NCBI GenBank assembly: GCA_021827645.1
Contig: JAKAVA010000103.1
Coordinates: forward strand, 22,382-86,381
DNA: 64,000 bases
Reading direction: 5' to 3'
Source of the DNA: Planctomycetota bacterium
Lineage (GTDB): Bacteria; Planctomycetota; Phycisphaerae; WQYP01
Below the pieces are notes generated by a model that was given only the letters and a program-made list of their open reading frames with translations, did no database searches and was not told the origin of the DNA. Made by a program: the position numbers and the translations under genes. Position 1 is the first letter of the stretch; every line of letters begins with the position of its first letter. Positions 1 to 9,006 of the stretch are shown here, one piece after another.

Positions 1-877
1 CACCGCGGGCATCAGCAACTTCAAAGACAAAGCCGGTGTAATACGCCAACCCGCGCACCAGGCCAACATCCCAGCGGAAATTATCCGCCAATTCGGGAGG
101 CACGAGCTGATCATGCAGCTGCATCATTTTTTCGTATGCGGTACGAGCTGTCGGTGTCTGAAGGCGATCCTGAAGTGCCGTGCGTCCGCCCGCGGGCACC
201 GCCGTTTCGACGGCGAATAATTCCAGCAATTCCTGCTCACTTACTGAAAAATCACGGGCCTGGAGGAGTTTTTGCCTCTCGACAGGGTTGAGTTTCTGGA
301 GACGGTCGAGCACATAAAATGTATCGTTCAATTTTTCAGGCCGAATACCCAGGGCGACGAGCAATTCGGCCATCAGATCGCGGTGGTTCCAGGCAATGAC
401 GAAATCGGCCGTTGTGAGCCCCATTTCAAAGAGGAATGCAGCGCAGACCGAGAGACATTCCTTATCCGCGGTTAAGGTTTCTTCACCGATAAAATCGACA
501 TTCCACTGAATAAATTCGCGCAACCGGCCTTTCTGCGGCTGCTCCGCACGATAGCAGCGCGGGATGGCAAACCATTTGATCGGTTTGGGTAGTCCGGCTC
601 CGAATTGCGCAACGATACGGGCAAGTGTGGGTGTAAATTCGGGCCGCAGGGCCAGATCACGTCCGCCGCGATCCGTAAATGAAAACAACTGTGAAACGAT
701 TTCGTCGCCGGATTTAACCTTATAGAGATCAAGGGGCTCAAATGTCGGTCCGTCCACCTCCTGAAAACCAAATCGGATAGACACCCGCCGCCAAGCATCT
801 TCGATGTACCGACGCACCGCCATGGCGGGAGGGAGAAAATCACGTGTGCCTTTGGGGCCTTGGAATAAATCTGTCAT
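1..877 (-). CDS. hisS: Histidyl-tRNA synthetase, C-terminal end beyond window
   Basis: Cytoplasmic class II aminoacyl-tRNA synthetase that charges tRNA-His. The gene is absent from the ORF track because its stop codon lies left of the window; I translated it from the ATG at 877. The start reads MTDLFQGPKGTRDFLPP, the usual HisS opening, followed by class II motif 2 (YRAEQPQKGRLREF) and a histidine-binding motif RGLAYYTG. The canonical motif is RGLDYYT, so Ala replaces Asp. About 292 codons are present and the anticodon-binding domain is missing. The HisZ regulatory subunit is the main alternative, but the intact motif 2 and KGTRDF opening favour the synthetase. It is followed upstream by rlmN on the same strand, 32 bases away. 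Confidence 0.88.
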   Translation of the reverse strand, partial: MTDLFQGPKGTRDFLPPAMAVRRYIEDAWRRVSIRFGFQEVDGPTFEPLDLYKVKSGDEIVSQLFSFTDRGGRDLALRPEFTPTLARIVAQFGAGLPKPIKWFAIPRCYRAEQPQKGRLREFIQWNVDFIGEETLTADKECLSVCAAFLFEMGLTTADFVIAWNHRDLMAELLVALGIRPEKLNDTFYVLDRLQKLNPVERQKLLQARDFSVSEQELLELFAVETAVPAGGRTALQDRLQTPTARTAYEKMMQLHDQLVPPELADNFRWDVGLVRGLAYYTGFVFEVADARG

Positions 878-909
878 AGGCAGAGAATCTAAACGAACTT
901 GCCCGGATA

Positions 910-2049
910 TTAAAGCGCCCGGTGAGAACGGGATTTATCACCACCTGTGCGTGGAGTATCCCTGTGAATTTCAAGCGGCACGCGATCCTGCCTTGCCAAT
1001 TGGCCGCACGCGGCGGAAACATCACGCCCACGGCTGCGACGCACATGGGTGTTGACGCCCAGGGTACGCAGACGCTGCTGAAAGGTTTTCATCGTTCCGC
1101 CGTCTGGCCTTAAAAACGGTATGCCGGGCACTTCGTTGTAGTAAATCAGATTGACGTTGGCACGTATCTTACGCGCAATGGAGGCAAGCTCATCCGCGTG
1201 CTGCGGGAGCGTATTGACTCCGGCGAGCATGATGTACTCCAAGGTGACTTCACGACCCGTTTTTTCAAAATAGTCGGTGGCGGCGGATGTGATCATATCA
1301 ATGCTGATACCGGTGGCCCACGGGATGATCTGGCGCCGGAGATCGTCGTTGGGCGCATGGAGGCTTACGGCCAGCGTTACCGGCAATCCATGAGCGGCAA
1401 GTGCCCGAATCTGCGGCGGCAGACCAACCGTACTGACCGTTATTTTTCTGGCCCCAATATGCAATCCCCACGGAGCCGTCAAGGTCTTCAGGGCGCCGCA
1501 GGTGGCATCGAGATTCGCGAGCGGTTCTCCCATACCCATAAAGACGATGTTGGTAAGACGCCGCTGCTCGGGCAGCAGGTGAGTAAGCTGCAATGCCTGT
1601 TCAATCATTTCGCCACTCGTCAGGTTGCGTTTAAGGCCTTCCAGTCCGCTGGCACAAAATGCACAGCCCACCGGACAACCGACCTGAGTGGAGAGGCAGG
1701 CGGTGCGTCGATGGGAAACGACGGTGCGGCCGTAATCATCCGCCTGATCATCATCGCACGGGATCATGACGGATTCGGTCAGGCCGCCGTCAGGCCAGCG
1801 CAGGAGAATTTTCTCCGTCTGATCCTGTGAGGTCACGTGACGTGCTTTTTCGGCGGTGAAGATGACAAATCGATCGGCGAGAAATTCCCGGTCTCGAAGT
1901 GAGAGATTCGTCATCTGATCAAATGACCGAGCGCGATGCTGAAAGACCCATTCCATGATCTGGCGGGCGCGGAATGGCGGCATCCCCGCGGTTTTGAGTA
2001 TCGCGGCAAGAGCCGGGAGATCGAGATTTAATAAATGTTCACGAGTCAT
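910..2049 (-). CDS. rlmN: 23S rRNA/tRNA adenine-C2 methyltransferase RlmN
   Basis: Radical SAM enzyme that methylates C2 of A2503 in 23S rRNA and A37 of some tRNAs. The radical SAM cluster is seen as CPVGCAFCASG (CxxxCxxC), followed by GMGEPLAN, SVSLHAPND and the C-terminal VRRSRGRDVSAACGQLA, which carries the catalytic Cys of the family. The ORF can open 20 codons earlier at 2109, overlapping argJ by 20 bases. I place the start at 2049 (MTREHLLNLDLPAL), because family members begin just before the LLxLDLxAL segment and the extra residues look unconserved. No strong ribosome binding site marks either start. It lies directly downstream of argJ and is probably cotranscribed with it. Confidence 0.93.
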   Translation of the reverse strand: MTREHLLNLDLPALAAILKTAGMPPFRARQIMEWVFQHRARSFDQMTNLSLRDREFLADRFVIFTAEKARHVTSQDQTEKILLRWPDGGLTESVMIPCDDDQADDYGRTVVSHRRTACLSTQVGCPVGCAFCASGLEGLKRNLTSGEMIEQALQLTHLLPEQRRLTNIVFMGMGEPLANLDATCGALKTLTAPWGLHIGARKITVSTVGLPPQIRALAAHGLPVTLAVSLHAPNDDLRRQIIPWATGISIDMITSAATDYFEKTGREVTLEYIMLAGVNTLPQHADELASIARKIRANVNLIYYNEVPGIPFLRPDGGTMKTFQQRLRTLGVNTHVRRSRGRDVSAACGQLARQDRVPLEIHRDTPRTGGDKSRSHRAL

Positions 2050-2089
2050 CTGGTGCGAGTCCGCATAGATTGATTTTCTGTGCCGCTGA

Positions 2090-3307
2090 TCATGTATGGT
2101 AATCCGCATTGATGGTGATGTACTCGCGCGACAGATCGCATGTGTAGATACGCACCGATTCCAGGCCGATTGCCAGATCGACGCGGATATTCACATGCCA
2201 GGCTTTCATGGCGGTTTCGACGGTGGAGAGTTCAACGCCGGTCGGCCGACCGCGACCGAATACCTCAATGCCCCCCACCCAGCAGCGAACGCGGTCAACA
2301 TTCATGCTCGCGCCGCTGTAACCGGCGGCGCTGACAAACCGCCCCCAGTTCGGATCGCCACCATGAATAGCGGTTTTTACCAGCGGCGAATTGGCGATGG
2401 CCATGGCGGCGATCTTCGCCTCGGCGGCAGTTCTGGCCCCGGTTACTTCAATGGTGACCAATTTGGTGGCGCCTTCGCCGTCGGCGGCGATCTGCCGTGA
2501 GAGTGAATCGGCCACATCGAGCAGCGCATCACAGAATGCCCGGTAATGCCGCGATTGAAGCGTCATACGCGGATTTTCAGCTCTGCCGTTGGCGAGGCAG
2601 ACGAACGCATCGCTGGTGCTGGTGTGCTGATCGACGGTTACACAGTTGAAGGTCTGCTCCGCGGTAAGGCGTACCGCTCGGCGGAGCAACGAAACGGGCA
2701 CATCGGCGTCGGTGGCGATATAGGCCAGCATGGTGGCCATTTTGGGGGCAATCATTCCGGACCCCTTGCATGCGCCGGCGATCGTTACGACCGTGTCGCC
2801 CAATTTCAATTTCGTCGCGGCCTGTTTGGTACAGGTGTCCGTCGTGAGGATTCCCTGGGCAAATTGTTCGCCGTGATCAAATGTGGAACCGAGTTGTGGA
2901 ACCAGTCGGGCGATACCTTCCGCGACCTTCTGCATGGGAAGATAGTGCCCGATGATGCCGGTACTGAAAGGGAGAAATTGGTTCAACTCACCGTGAATGC
3001 CACGGCTGGATAAGTGTTCCGCGGCGAGGCTACACATTTTTTCCGCATCGGAGAGTCCGCGTTTGCCCGTGCAGACATTGGCGCACCCGCTGTTGACAAC
3101 ACAGCCGATAATTTTGCCCTGCTCAACGTGCTTTCGTCCCACGATCACCGGCGCACCCACTATTTTATTGGTAGTGAACACGGCGGCGGCCGTCGCCGGT
3201 CGGTCTGACACCAGCATAGCCATATCCGGTTTTCCGGAGGCTTTTATGCCGCAATGCAATGCACCGGCCATAAAGCCCGGGACGCTGGTTATGTTCAAAT
3301 CGGGCAT
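2090..3307 (-). CDS. argJ: Glutamate N-acetyltransferase / amino-acid acetyltransferase ArgJ
   Basis: Enzyme of the cyclic arginine pathway that moves the acetyl group from N-acetylornithine to glutamate. The self-cleavage region is visible as KGSGMIAPKMATMLAYIATDA; the Thr of MATML is the expected nucleophile of the beta chain. Also seen are the N-terminal PGFMAGALHCGIK and the late GGDPNWGR motif. The ORF opens at a GTG at 3400, but ATG 3307 (MPDLNITSVPGF) is preferred: it is preceded by GGAG seven bases away and gives a protein of 405 residues, the usual size. argB and argF are 37 kb away, so the arginine genes are split within the window. Confidence 0.94.
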   Translation of the reverse strand: MPDLNITSVPGFMAGALHCGIKASGKPDMAMLVSDRPATAAAVFTTNKIVGAPVIVGRKHVEQGKIIGCVVNSGCANVCTGKRGLSDAEKMCSLAAEHLSSRGIHGELNQFLPFSTGIIGHYLPMQKVAEGIARLVPQLGSTFDHGEQFAQGILTTDTCTKQAATKLKLGDTVVTIAGACKGSGMIAPKMATMLAYIATDADVPVSLLRRAVRLTAEQTFNCVTVDQHTSTSDAFVCLANGRAENPRMTLQSRHYRAFCDALLDVADSLSRQIAADGEGATKLVTIEVTGARTAAEAKIAAMAIANSPLVKTAIHGGDPNWGRFVSAAGYSGASMNVDRVRCWVGGIEVFGRGRPTGVELSTVETAMKAWHVNIRVDLAIGLESVRIYTCDLSREYITINADYHT

Positions 3308-3834
3308 GCAATACTCCAAAGACTCTCTACCGATCCACCGTGGTGCAGCCTGACAATCGGTCTGCTGCATCAAGTTATACCGAAAATCAGATTTATTCAC
3401 CTCCTGAGGCGATTATGGGCTCAGCCTGCCGTCTTGTTCCGGCCTGTCAAGCGTGTTTCGTAGTCGCCGGTGGATGATTTTTAGAAGAGATCGTAAAGCG
3501 ACAGCAATGGCGATCCCGAACAAAACAGGGAGCCGAAGCAGATCGCAAAAGCCGCAGGCAAAATCGCCAATGGATATGCTGTCGTTGGCCCAGGCTACAC
3601 CGTGGTACAAGCGCGACTGGACATTCTACAAAAATTGGTACCGGGTATATCGAAAGCAAAGAAACAGCGCAAACAGTGGCCACCATAATGGAAACTGGCC
3701 ATCGCACAGACCCATTGCGCCCACCTGAGATCATTGTCACGCCATATTTGAATGACCCGATATACGTGAAAGCGGTGCATGGTGTGCAGCGATAAAGCAC
3801 ACGCGTCTTGGGCTACAGGTTATACTCCTTACTG
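3308..3834. other. Intergenic stretch with only weak small ORFs
   Basis: No gene here is convincing. On the minus strand, one frame (3413-3610) encodes a hydrophobic piece reading GDFACGFCDLLRLPVLFGIAIAV. A second frame (3447-3800) encodes another hydrophobic stretch around PVSIMVATVCAVSLLSIYPV. Read together across a frame change they could be the remains of a small two-helix membrane protein lying upstream of argJ. Neither frame has a good ribosome binding site, and the starts would be TTG and GTG. An AGGAGGTG sequence sits at the GTG of the extended argJ ORF. I do not call a gene. Confidence 0.3.
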
Positions 3835-4611
3835 ATGATCGAGACGCAGCAGGACAATCGGCCCGCCCCGCCACCATCTTTCTTCGCGCTCGGCACCGCC
3901 GGATTACCTGAAGATTTTGCGCTCGAGGATCAGGTATACCGGCTTAAAAAAGTTTTCAAACATGACTTTTTTGCAGCAACCGGCCTTTACACCGACGCGG
4001 ACGGTCAATTGGTCGTGCTGAAATTACAGCGTACCTATCCCCTTTTCGGATTTCCAATGCAATGGTTAGGCGCGCGTATAGCCAAACATGAGATCGCCAT
4101 TTTTCGGCAGCTTCAGGGAATCAGAGGGGTTCCGCGATTTATGGGAGTGTACGGACCGACGGGGTATGTCCATGAATTTATTCCCGGTGAAGATTTATGT
4201 CCGGAGATGCATCCGGATGCCGCATTTTTTGCTGATCTTGAACGACTCTTTCACGACCTCCACACCCGAAACGTTGCCTATGTCGATACCAACAAACGGG
4301 AAAACATCCTTTTTGGAGCAGATGGGCGCCCCTACCTGATCGATTTTCAAATTTCGTTCTGGCTTAAACAAGGGCGGGATGACAGCTATCTGGCGCAATG
4401 GATATTCAAACGGCTGGTGCACGAAGATTGGTACCACTATTACAAGCACAAAACGCGTCTGGCGCCGCAATGCTGCTCCAAAGAAGATTTCGCCCGGGCG
4501 GAAAATCGCAGTTGGTACATCCGTCTTCACCGACTGATTTTCCGACCGCTGATTCAACTCCGTCGTAAATTTCTGGCCCGATATAAGAAGTCCCACCATC
4601 AGATACGGTAA
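3835..4611 (+). CDS. Kinase-fold protein (RIO/lipopolysaccharide-kinase-like)
   Basis: Small protein-kinase-fold protein of about 258 residues. Visible kinase elements, by residue: Lys 63 in VVLKL, Glu 86 in KHEIAIF, a catalytic loop at about 147-157 reading NVAYVDTNKRENIL (Asp 151, Asn 157) and Asp 170 in LIDFQ where DFG is expected. This pattern matches atypical kinases of the RIO1/Kdo-heptose kinase group, which act on sugars or lipids of the envelope or on proteins. The substrate is unknown. The ORF opens at TTG 3808; ATG 3835 is chosen, although neither has a clear ribosome binding site. fabF follows 38 bases later in the same direction, so the two may share a transcript. Confidence 0.7.
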   Translation: MIETQQDNRPAPPPSFFALGTAGLPEDFALEDQVYRLKKVFKHDFFAATGLYTDADGQLVVLKLQRTYPLFGFPMQWLGARIAKHEIAIFRQLQGIRGVPRFMGVYGPTGYVHEFIPGEDLCPEMHPDAAFFADLERLFHDLHTRNVAYVDTNKRENILFGADGRPYLIDFQISFWLKQGRDDSYLAQWIFKRLVHEDWYHYYKHKTRLAPQCCSKEDFARAENRSWYIRLHRLIFRPLIQLRRKFLARYKKSHHQIR

Positions 4612-4649
4612 TATAATCAAAGGTGCACCACCCGAAGACGGAGTATTCC

Positions 4650-5897
4650 ATGACCGATCCGGTCGTCGTAACAGGTATTGGCGTTGTCTCCCCGAACGGT
4701 ATCGGCGCTGATGCCTATACTCGCGCTTTGAGCCGGGGCGAGAGCGGCATCAAAATGATTTCCAGTTTTGATACATCGAAATTGAAAATTCGTTTTGCGG
4801 GGGAAGTTGCAGATTTTCGACCGCAGGATCACATGGATGACCGGGATTTGCGCCGAGTATCGCGGACGGTTCCACTCGCGGTCGCGGCGGCGCGGGAAGC
4901 ATTGACCATGGGCGGGATTACATGTCCGGTTGCGGAGGCTCGCGCGTCAGAACAGATTGGTATTATCCTGGGAACTGGCGGCGGTGGTCAGGAATTTGTT
5001 GAGAACCAATATCGAATTCATTACACGGGACGAGGCAAATCATCGCCTTTTACCGTACCGGCGGGCACGCATGGCAATTTGTCGAGCGAAATATCGATTG
5101 CTCTGGGGCTTCGAGGACAATCTCACGTCGTCACCAGCGGCTGCGCGAGCAGCACCGATGCCATTGGCTATGCGATGATGACACTTCAGGCCGGGCGGCT
5201 GCCGATGGTGCTGGTCGGCGGGTCCGACGCTCCTATCGCGGAGGGGATCATGCTCGGCTTTGAAGCGATGCGGATTCTGGCGAGCCCGTGCGATCCGGTA
5301 TCGAAATCGTCGCGCCCCTTTCATGCGGAGCGCAACGGTTTTGTACTGGGAGAGGGATCGTGGATGATGCTGATTGAAACTGCCTCGCATGCGTCGGCAC
5401 GCGGCGCAAAAGCTCTGGCTGAAATTCGCGGTTGGGGCTCTACCTGTGATGCGTATCACCGGGTACAACCATCCCCAGATTGCACGCAGTCCGCCCGCGC
5501 CATACAAATCGCCATGACACAGGCCGGTATCACACCGGACGATATCGACTACGTGAATCTCCACGGAACGGGCACGAAGCTTAACGATGCACTCGAAACA
5601 CAGACGATGAAGCTGGCACTGGGAAAGCGGGCCGCCGAAATACCGATGAGCAGCACGAAATCCATGATCGGCCATCCCCAGGGGGCCTGCGGCGCAGCGG
5701 GGGTTACGGCCACGATTCTGAGCCTGCGAGCGGGCTTTATTCCCCCCACCATCAATCTCGACTTGGCGGATCCGGCGTGCGATTTGGATTATGTAGCTCA
5801 AGCGGCGCGTCCCAGCGATGGACAATGGGCGCTTTGCAATTGCATTGCTTTTGGTTCAAAAAATTCGGCGCTGGTGCTACGCATTTTACGCGACTGA
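4650..5897 (+). CDS. fabF: Beta-ketoacyl-ACP synthase II family (FabF-like)
   Basis: Condensing enzyme that elongates acyl-ACP with malonyl-ACP in fatty acid synthesis; some members act in polyketide-like pathways. The Cys-His-His triad is complete: Cys 165 in VTSGCASSTDA, His in NLHGTGT and His in KSMIGHPQGACGAAG. At 415 residues it matches FabF. The start is ATG 4650, preceded by GGAG in the sequence gacggagtattcc; the track's 4623 opening is too early. No acyl carrier protein gene or other fab genes are adjacent, so it could be an accessory ketosynthase rather than the housekeeping FabF. Confidence 0.88.
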   Translation: MTDPVVVTGIGVVSPNGIGADAYTRALSRGESGIKMISSFDTSKLKIRFAGEVADFRPQDHMDDRDLRRVSRTVPLAVAAAREALTMGGITCPVAEARASEQIGIILGTGGGGQEFVENQYRIHYTGRGKSSPFTVPAGTHGNLSSEISIALGLRGQSHVVTSGCASSTDAIGYAMMTLQAGRLPMVLVGGSDAPIAEGIMLGFEAMRILASPCDPVSKSSRPFHAERNGFVLGEGSWMMLIETASHASARGAKALAEIRGWGSTCDAYHRVQPSPDCTQSARAIQIAMTQAGITPDDIDYVNLHGTGTKLNDALETQTMKLALGKRAAEIPMSSTKSMIGHPQGACGAAGVTATILSLRAGFIPPTINLDLADPACDLDYVAQAARPSDGQWALCNCIAFGSKNSALVLRILRD

Positions 5898-5916
5898 GAT
5901 CGCCAATGCCGCGGAT

Positions 5917-6495
5917 TCAAAGACCTGCAGGCAACTTTTGGAATTCCAGCAGTTCCTGCGGAACCTGGCGCAGGCCGCGTTTTTTCGCCAGACAAACATA
6001 ATGATGCATGCTGCGGCGGTAATGTCTTTCCACGCGATCATCAATCGGAATCTGACGAAGCCGCATTTGTTCAAATGCCCACTGCCAGACGTGATATTCT
6101 TCTAAACATCGTGGGCGGAACTTTCGGAAGCCAATGGCATGATGTCCGACTTCATGCAGAAAAATACAGGCGCTCACCGGAGACCGTGGATGCGGCGAGG
6201 AAATCAGGCGTTTCACATCGCCGTTGCTGTAGTGCAGTTCATAGGCCACACCACTCATGCTCTGGCGCCATTTGCGAATGCTAATACCGAAGGCTTCCTT
6301 CATCTCATGCACAAGGCGTTCAAAAAACTCGCGACGGGCTCGCCGTCCCTTAGCCGGATAGATATCCAAAGCGTTTACTGTATTCAATTGATCAACACCA
6401 TTTCCACCAAGCGGTGAGCATTGCGTATTCGAAGACTGGCTCGCTAAATGGTCAAAGAGACCCAATTGCCGGACTTTATCGCCGCTCATCATCAC
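5917..6495 (-). CDS. Hypothetical protein with an HExxH metallopeptidase motif
   Basis: Protein of about 192 residues without a family I can name. It carries FLHEVGHHAIG, the zinc-binding HExxH signature also found in SprT, ImmA/IrrE and minimal gluzincin-like peptidases, followed by many basic residues and a possible downstream ligand in RCLEEYHVWQWAFE. The latter resembles the EEYxxD/EExxA helix of ImmA-like proteins. No signal peptide is seen, so it is probably cytoplasmic. The start is GTG 6495 or either of the two ATG codons directly after it. It is convergent with fabF, 19 bases apart. Confidence 0.6.
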   Translation of the reverse strand: MMMSGDKVRQLGLFDHLASQSSNTQCSPLGGNGVDQLNTVNALDIYPAKGRRARREFFERLVHEMKEAFGISIRKWRQSMSGVAYELHYSNGDVKRLISSPHPRSPVSACIFLHEVGHHAIGFRKFRPRCLEEYHVWQWAFEQMRLRQIPIDDRVERHYRRSMHHYVCLAKKRGLRQVPQELLEFQKLPAGL

Positions 6496-6603
6496 ACCAG
6501 AAAGTATATCGCCAAGAACCGGTATGAGTGATTATTTTTTTTGCTACTCAGCCCGCCGTTTCGCTTTTTCAAATGCGGCCGAAATCATGATATTCCGCAT
6601 TCT

Positions 6604-8805
6604 TTAGACTTGCAGGGTTTCATGCATTTCCGGTAGGCAGAGTTGATCGTTACACAAGGTGTAATGTACCAGCAGTTTTCGGGGGCTATCTGTCGAAGTG
6701 GGCGCCGGCAAATCAATCGTGAAATGGCGCACTTGATCGCTCCGCTCACCCGATTCGCCGGCGGTCTCAAGAGCTTTTACGGGGAGCGATGCCGAAACAT
6801 TCGGCGTTTCAGCCGTCTGCATCCGAACCTCAGGCACCTGCATCAATTTGAACGGATGCGACAAACGGGCCTCGATGACCACTCGCAAACCGCCATGATC
6901 AAGCGGATGCGCCGAGGTGATCTGCCATGTGGCCCGCCGCGGGGCGGAATTTGCGATCGGATGGCGAATCAGAGCGCCCAGCAAGGTGGCGGAGCCAACC
7001 GGATAATTGCCGGTGATCGGCAGAATGCACTCGAGGGCGCGGCGTGCCCGATCCGCATAACGCGATGTGCGTTGGATGTGATCAATATCAAGCATGGCAC
7101 TGATAAGGACGGCGGAAGCGCTTGGAGCGACATGATCAAAATCCGCCCGCATCTGCTTGAGCGGACTTCCATGCAAATCAGCGGACGTGAAGAGTTCACC
7201 GGCGGTGCCGCCAAAGAGTTCCAACGCGCTGTCGATTATCCGTCCTGCCAGCGCCAGAGTCTGCTCTGAGTCCTGCGGGTTGTGGGCGGCCCAATCAATC
7301 AATCCACGTGCCAGGTAGGCGTAATCATCCAAAAAACCGGGGCCGAGTGTGTTATTTCCGCATGTTCCACGCAAGACCGAACCGGTCGATGAGATCAGGC
7401 GGGTGTTGAGAGCGGAAAGCAGGCGTGCGCCCGCATCGTAAAAGCGGCGGCCGTTTTCAAGTCGCATGGCATGGGAGAGTGCCGAGAGCATCAAACCGTT
7501 CCACGCAGTAATAATTTTTTCATCGATAGCCGGTGCGGGACGTCGGCGACGGACGGATTCGAGGCGGTTCATCAATTCCGGCCAGCGCGGATCAAGCCAA
7601 AGGTCGGGCAGATCACGCCCGTGGCCCCCCACTTGCAGCACATGGGTTCCCTCCCAGTTCCCATACGGGGCAATATCCAGAACTTGTCGGGCAAAATCAA
7701 AAAGTTGAGGCTCATCGGCAAGCACTTCTGTGAGTTGCTGCCAAGTCCACGTGTAATATCGCCCTTCATGGCCTTCGCTGTCGGCGTCCATCGAACTCCA
7801 GAGCAGTCCGTCGGTGGACGACATATCCCGCAGCCAGAAATCGATGATCCGCTCGGCGGTCCAGGCATAATCACGCCGTTGCAAGAGCAGGGCGGCACGG
7901 GCGTATATTTGCGCCAGTTGTGCGTTGTCGTAGAGCATTTTCTCAAAGTGCGGCACATGCCAGCATTCATCGGTGCTGTAGCGTGCAAAGCCCCCGCCCA
8001 CCAGATCGTGAATTCCACCCCATTGCATGGAGTCCAGCGTGAGGGTGAGCATCGGCCCGGCGCGCCTGATTCGGTCCGTGATGGCCGGTGGAAAATCCGA
8101 TGTGCCGGTATCTGACATCTCCAGCAGCTGAGTCCAGAGCAGAAGTATCTGGTGGGGTGGAAATTTTGGACGTCCACGGAAGCCTCCATTATCCGCATCA
8201 AAGCGTTTTTCCGCATCATCCAACACCGCCGTCGGTAATTCGGACGGCTCGATATGATGGTGAATGGAGGTGTGGCGGATCGCCTGTTCCAAGGCGTGCC
8301 ATATTTCATCCGCCTGCTCCAGTAACGCGCGGCGATGTTTCCGCCATGCTGCCGATATGGATTCAATCAACCGGCGAAATCCGGGCCGGCCGCGGGTATC
8401 GTCCGGGGGGAAATAGGTTCCGGCATAAAACGGCTTGAGTTCCGGGGTCAGCCAGACACTCATCGGCCATCCGCCGGAACCGGATAATAACTGGGTTGCG
8501 AGCATATACGCTTCATCAATATCGGGGCGTTCCTCGCGGTCAACTTTAATATTGACAAAGTTCGCATTCATCTGTTGTGCGATCGAGGCATTCTGAAACA
8601 CCTCATGCTGCATGACATGGCACCAGTGGCATGCGGCATAGCCGACGGAAAGAAAAATGGGAACATCCCGCTGTTTTGCCTCGGCGATCGCTTCGGAATT
8701 CCATGGTCGCCAGTCAACCGGGTCGGCGGCGTGCTGACGCAGATAGGGACTGGCGGCATTTCTCAGGAAGTTCAATTCGGTCTTCATCTGATCTGGCATA
8801 TGCAT
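6604..8805 (-). CDS. Thioredoxin-fold protein of the YyaL/DUF255 (SSP411) family
   Basis: Large protein of about 733 residues. The N-terminal domain is thioredoxin-like with the family pattern NFLRNAASPYLRQHAADPVDW and a redox CxxC in ACHWCHVMQHEVF. It is followed by a long alpha/alpha-barrel region resembling glycosidase or epimerase folds (GGIHDLVGGGFARYSTDECW, HFEKMLYDNAQL). The biochemical role of this widespread family is not settled. ATG 8805 (MHMPDQMKTEL) is preferred to the track start at 8853, since the homologous region begins close after it. It is transcribed away from the LOG-family gene. Confidence 0.9.
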   Translation of the reverse strand: MHMPDQMKTELNFLRNAASPYLRQHAADPVDWRPWNSEAIAEAKQRDVPIFLSVGYAACHWCHVMQHEVFQNASIAQQMNANFVNIKVDREERPDIDEAYMLATQLLSGSGGWPMSVWLTPELKPFYAGTYFPPDDTRGRPGFRRLIESISAAWRKHRRALLEQADEIWHALEQAIRHTSIHHHIEPSELPTAVLDDAEKRFDADNGGFRGRPKFPPHQILLLWTQLLEMSDTGTSDFPPAITDRIRRAGPMLTLTLDSMQWGGIHDLVGGGFARYSTDECWHVPHFEKMLYDNAQLAQIYARAALLLQRRDYAWTAERIIDFWLRDMSSTDGLLWSSMDADSEGHEGRYYTWTWQQLTEVLADEPQLFDFARQVLDIAPYGNWEGTHVLQVGGHGRDLPDLWLDPRWPELMNRLESVRRRRPAPAIDEKIITAWNGLMLSALSHAMRLENGRRFYDAGARLLSALNTRLISSTGSVLRGTCGNNTLGPGFLDDYAYLARGLIDWAAHNPQDSEQTLALAGRIIDSALELFGGTAGELFTSADLHGSPLKQMRADFDHVAPSASAVLISAMLDIDHIQRTSRYADRARRALECILPITGNYPVGSATLLGALIRHPIANSAPRRATWQITSAHPLDHGGLRVVIEARLSHPFKLMQVPEVRMQTAETPNVSASLPVKALETAGESGERSDQVRHFTIDLPAPTSTDSPRKLLVHYTLCNDQLCLPEMHETLQV

Positions 8806-9006
8806 GATCGTCTCACCATGTTTCGCCGGGCTGGAGGATCGCCGGCACTTCAATCGGAACGATTATAGCATAAATGTGTGCGGCGTGGGAACTGACGGAA
8901 CATTACGCTGCGGGGCACCGGAGGTGCAGTTACTGGGTCCGCTAATGTCGAGGGCGAAAAACGCCGACTTAGTTTATACAATGCTGGTTGGAAAGGCGGA
9001 CAGTGC

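Noticed and set aside
5040-5825. 261-residue minus-strand ORF opposite fabF
   Set aside because: Shadow of the ketosynthase; Arg/Ala-rich peptide without motifs, typical of antisense frames in GC-rich DNA.
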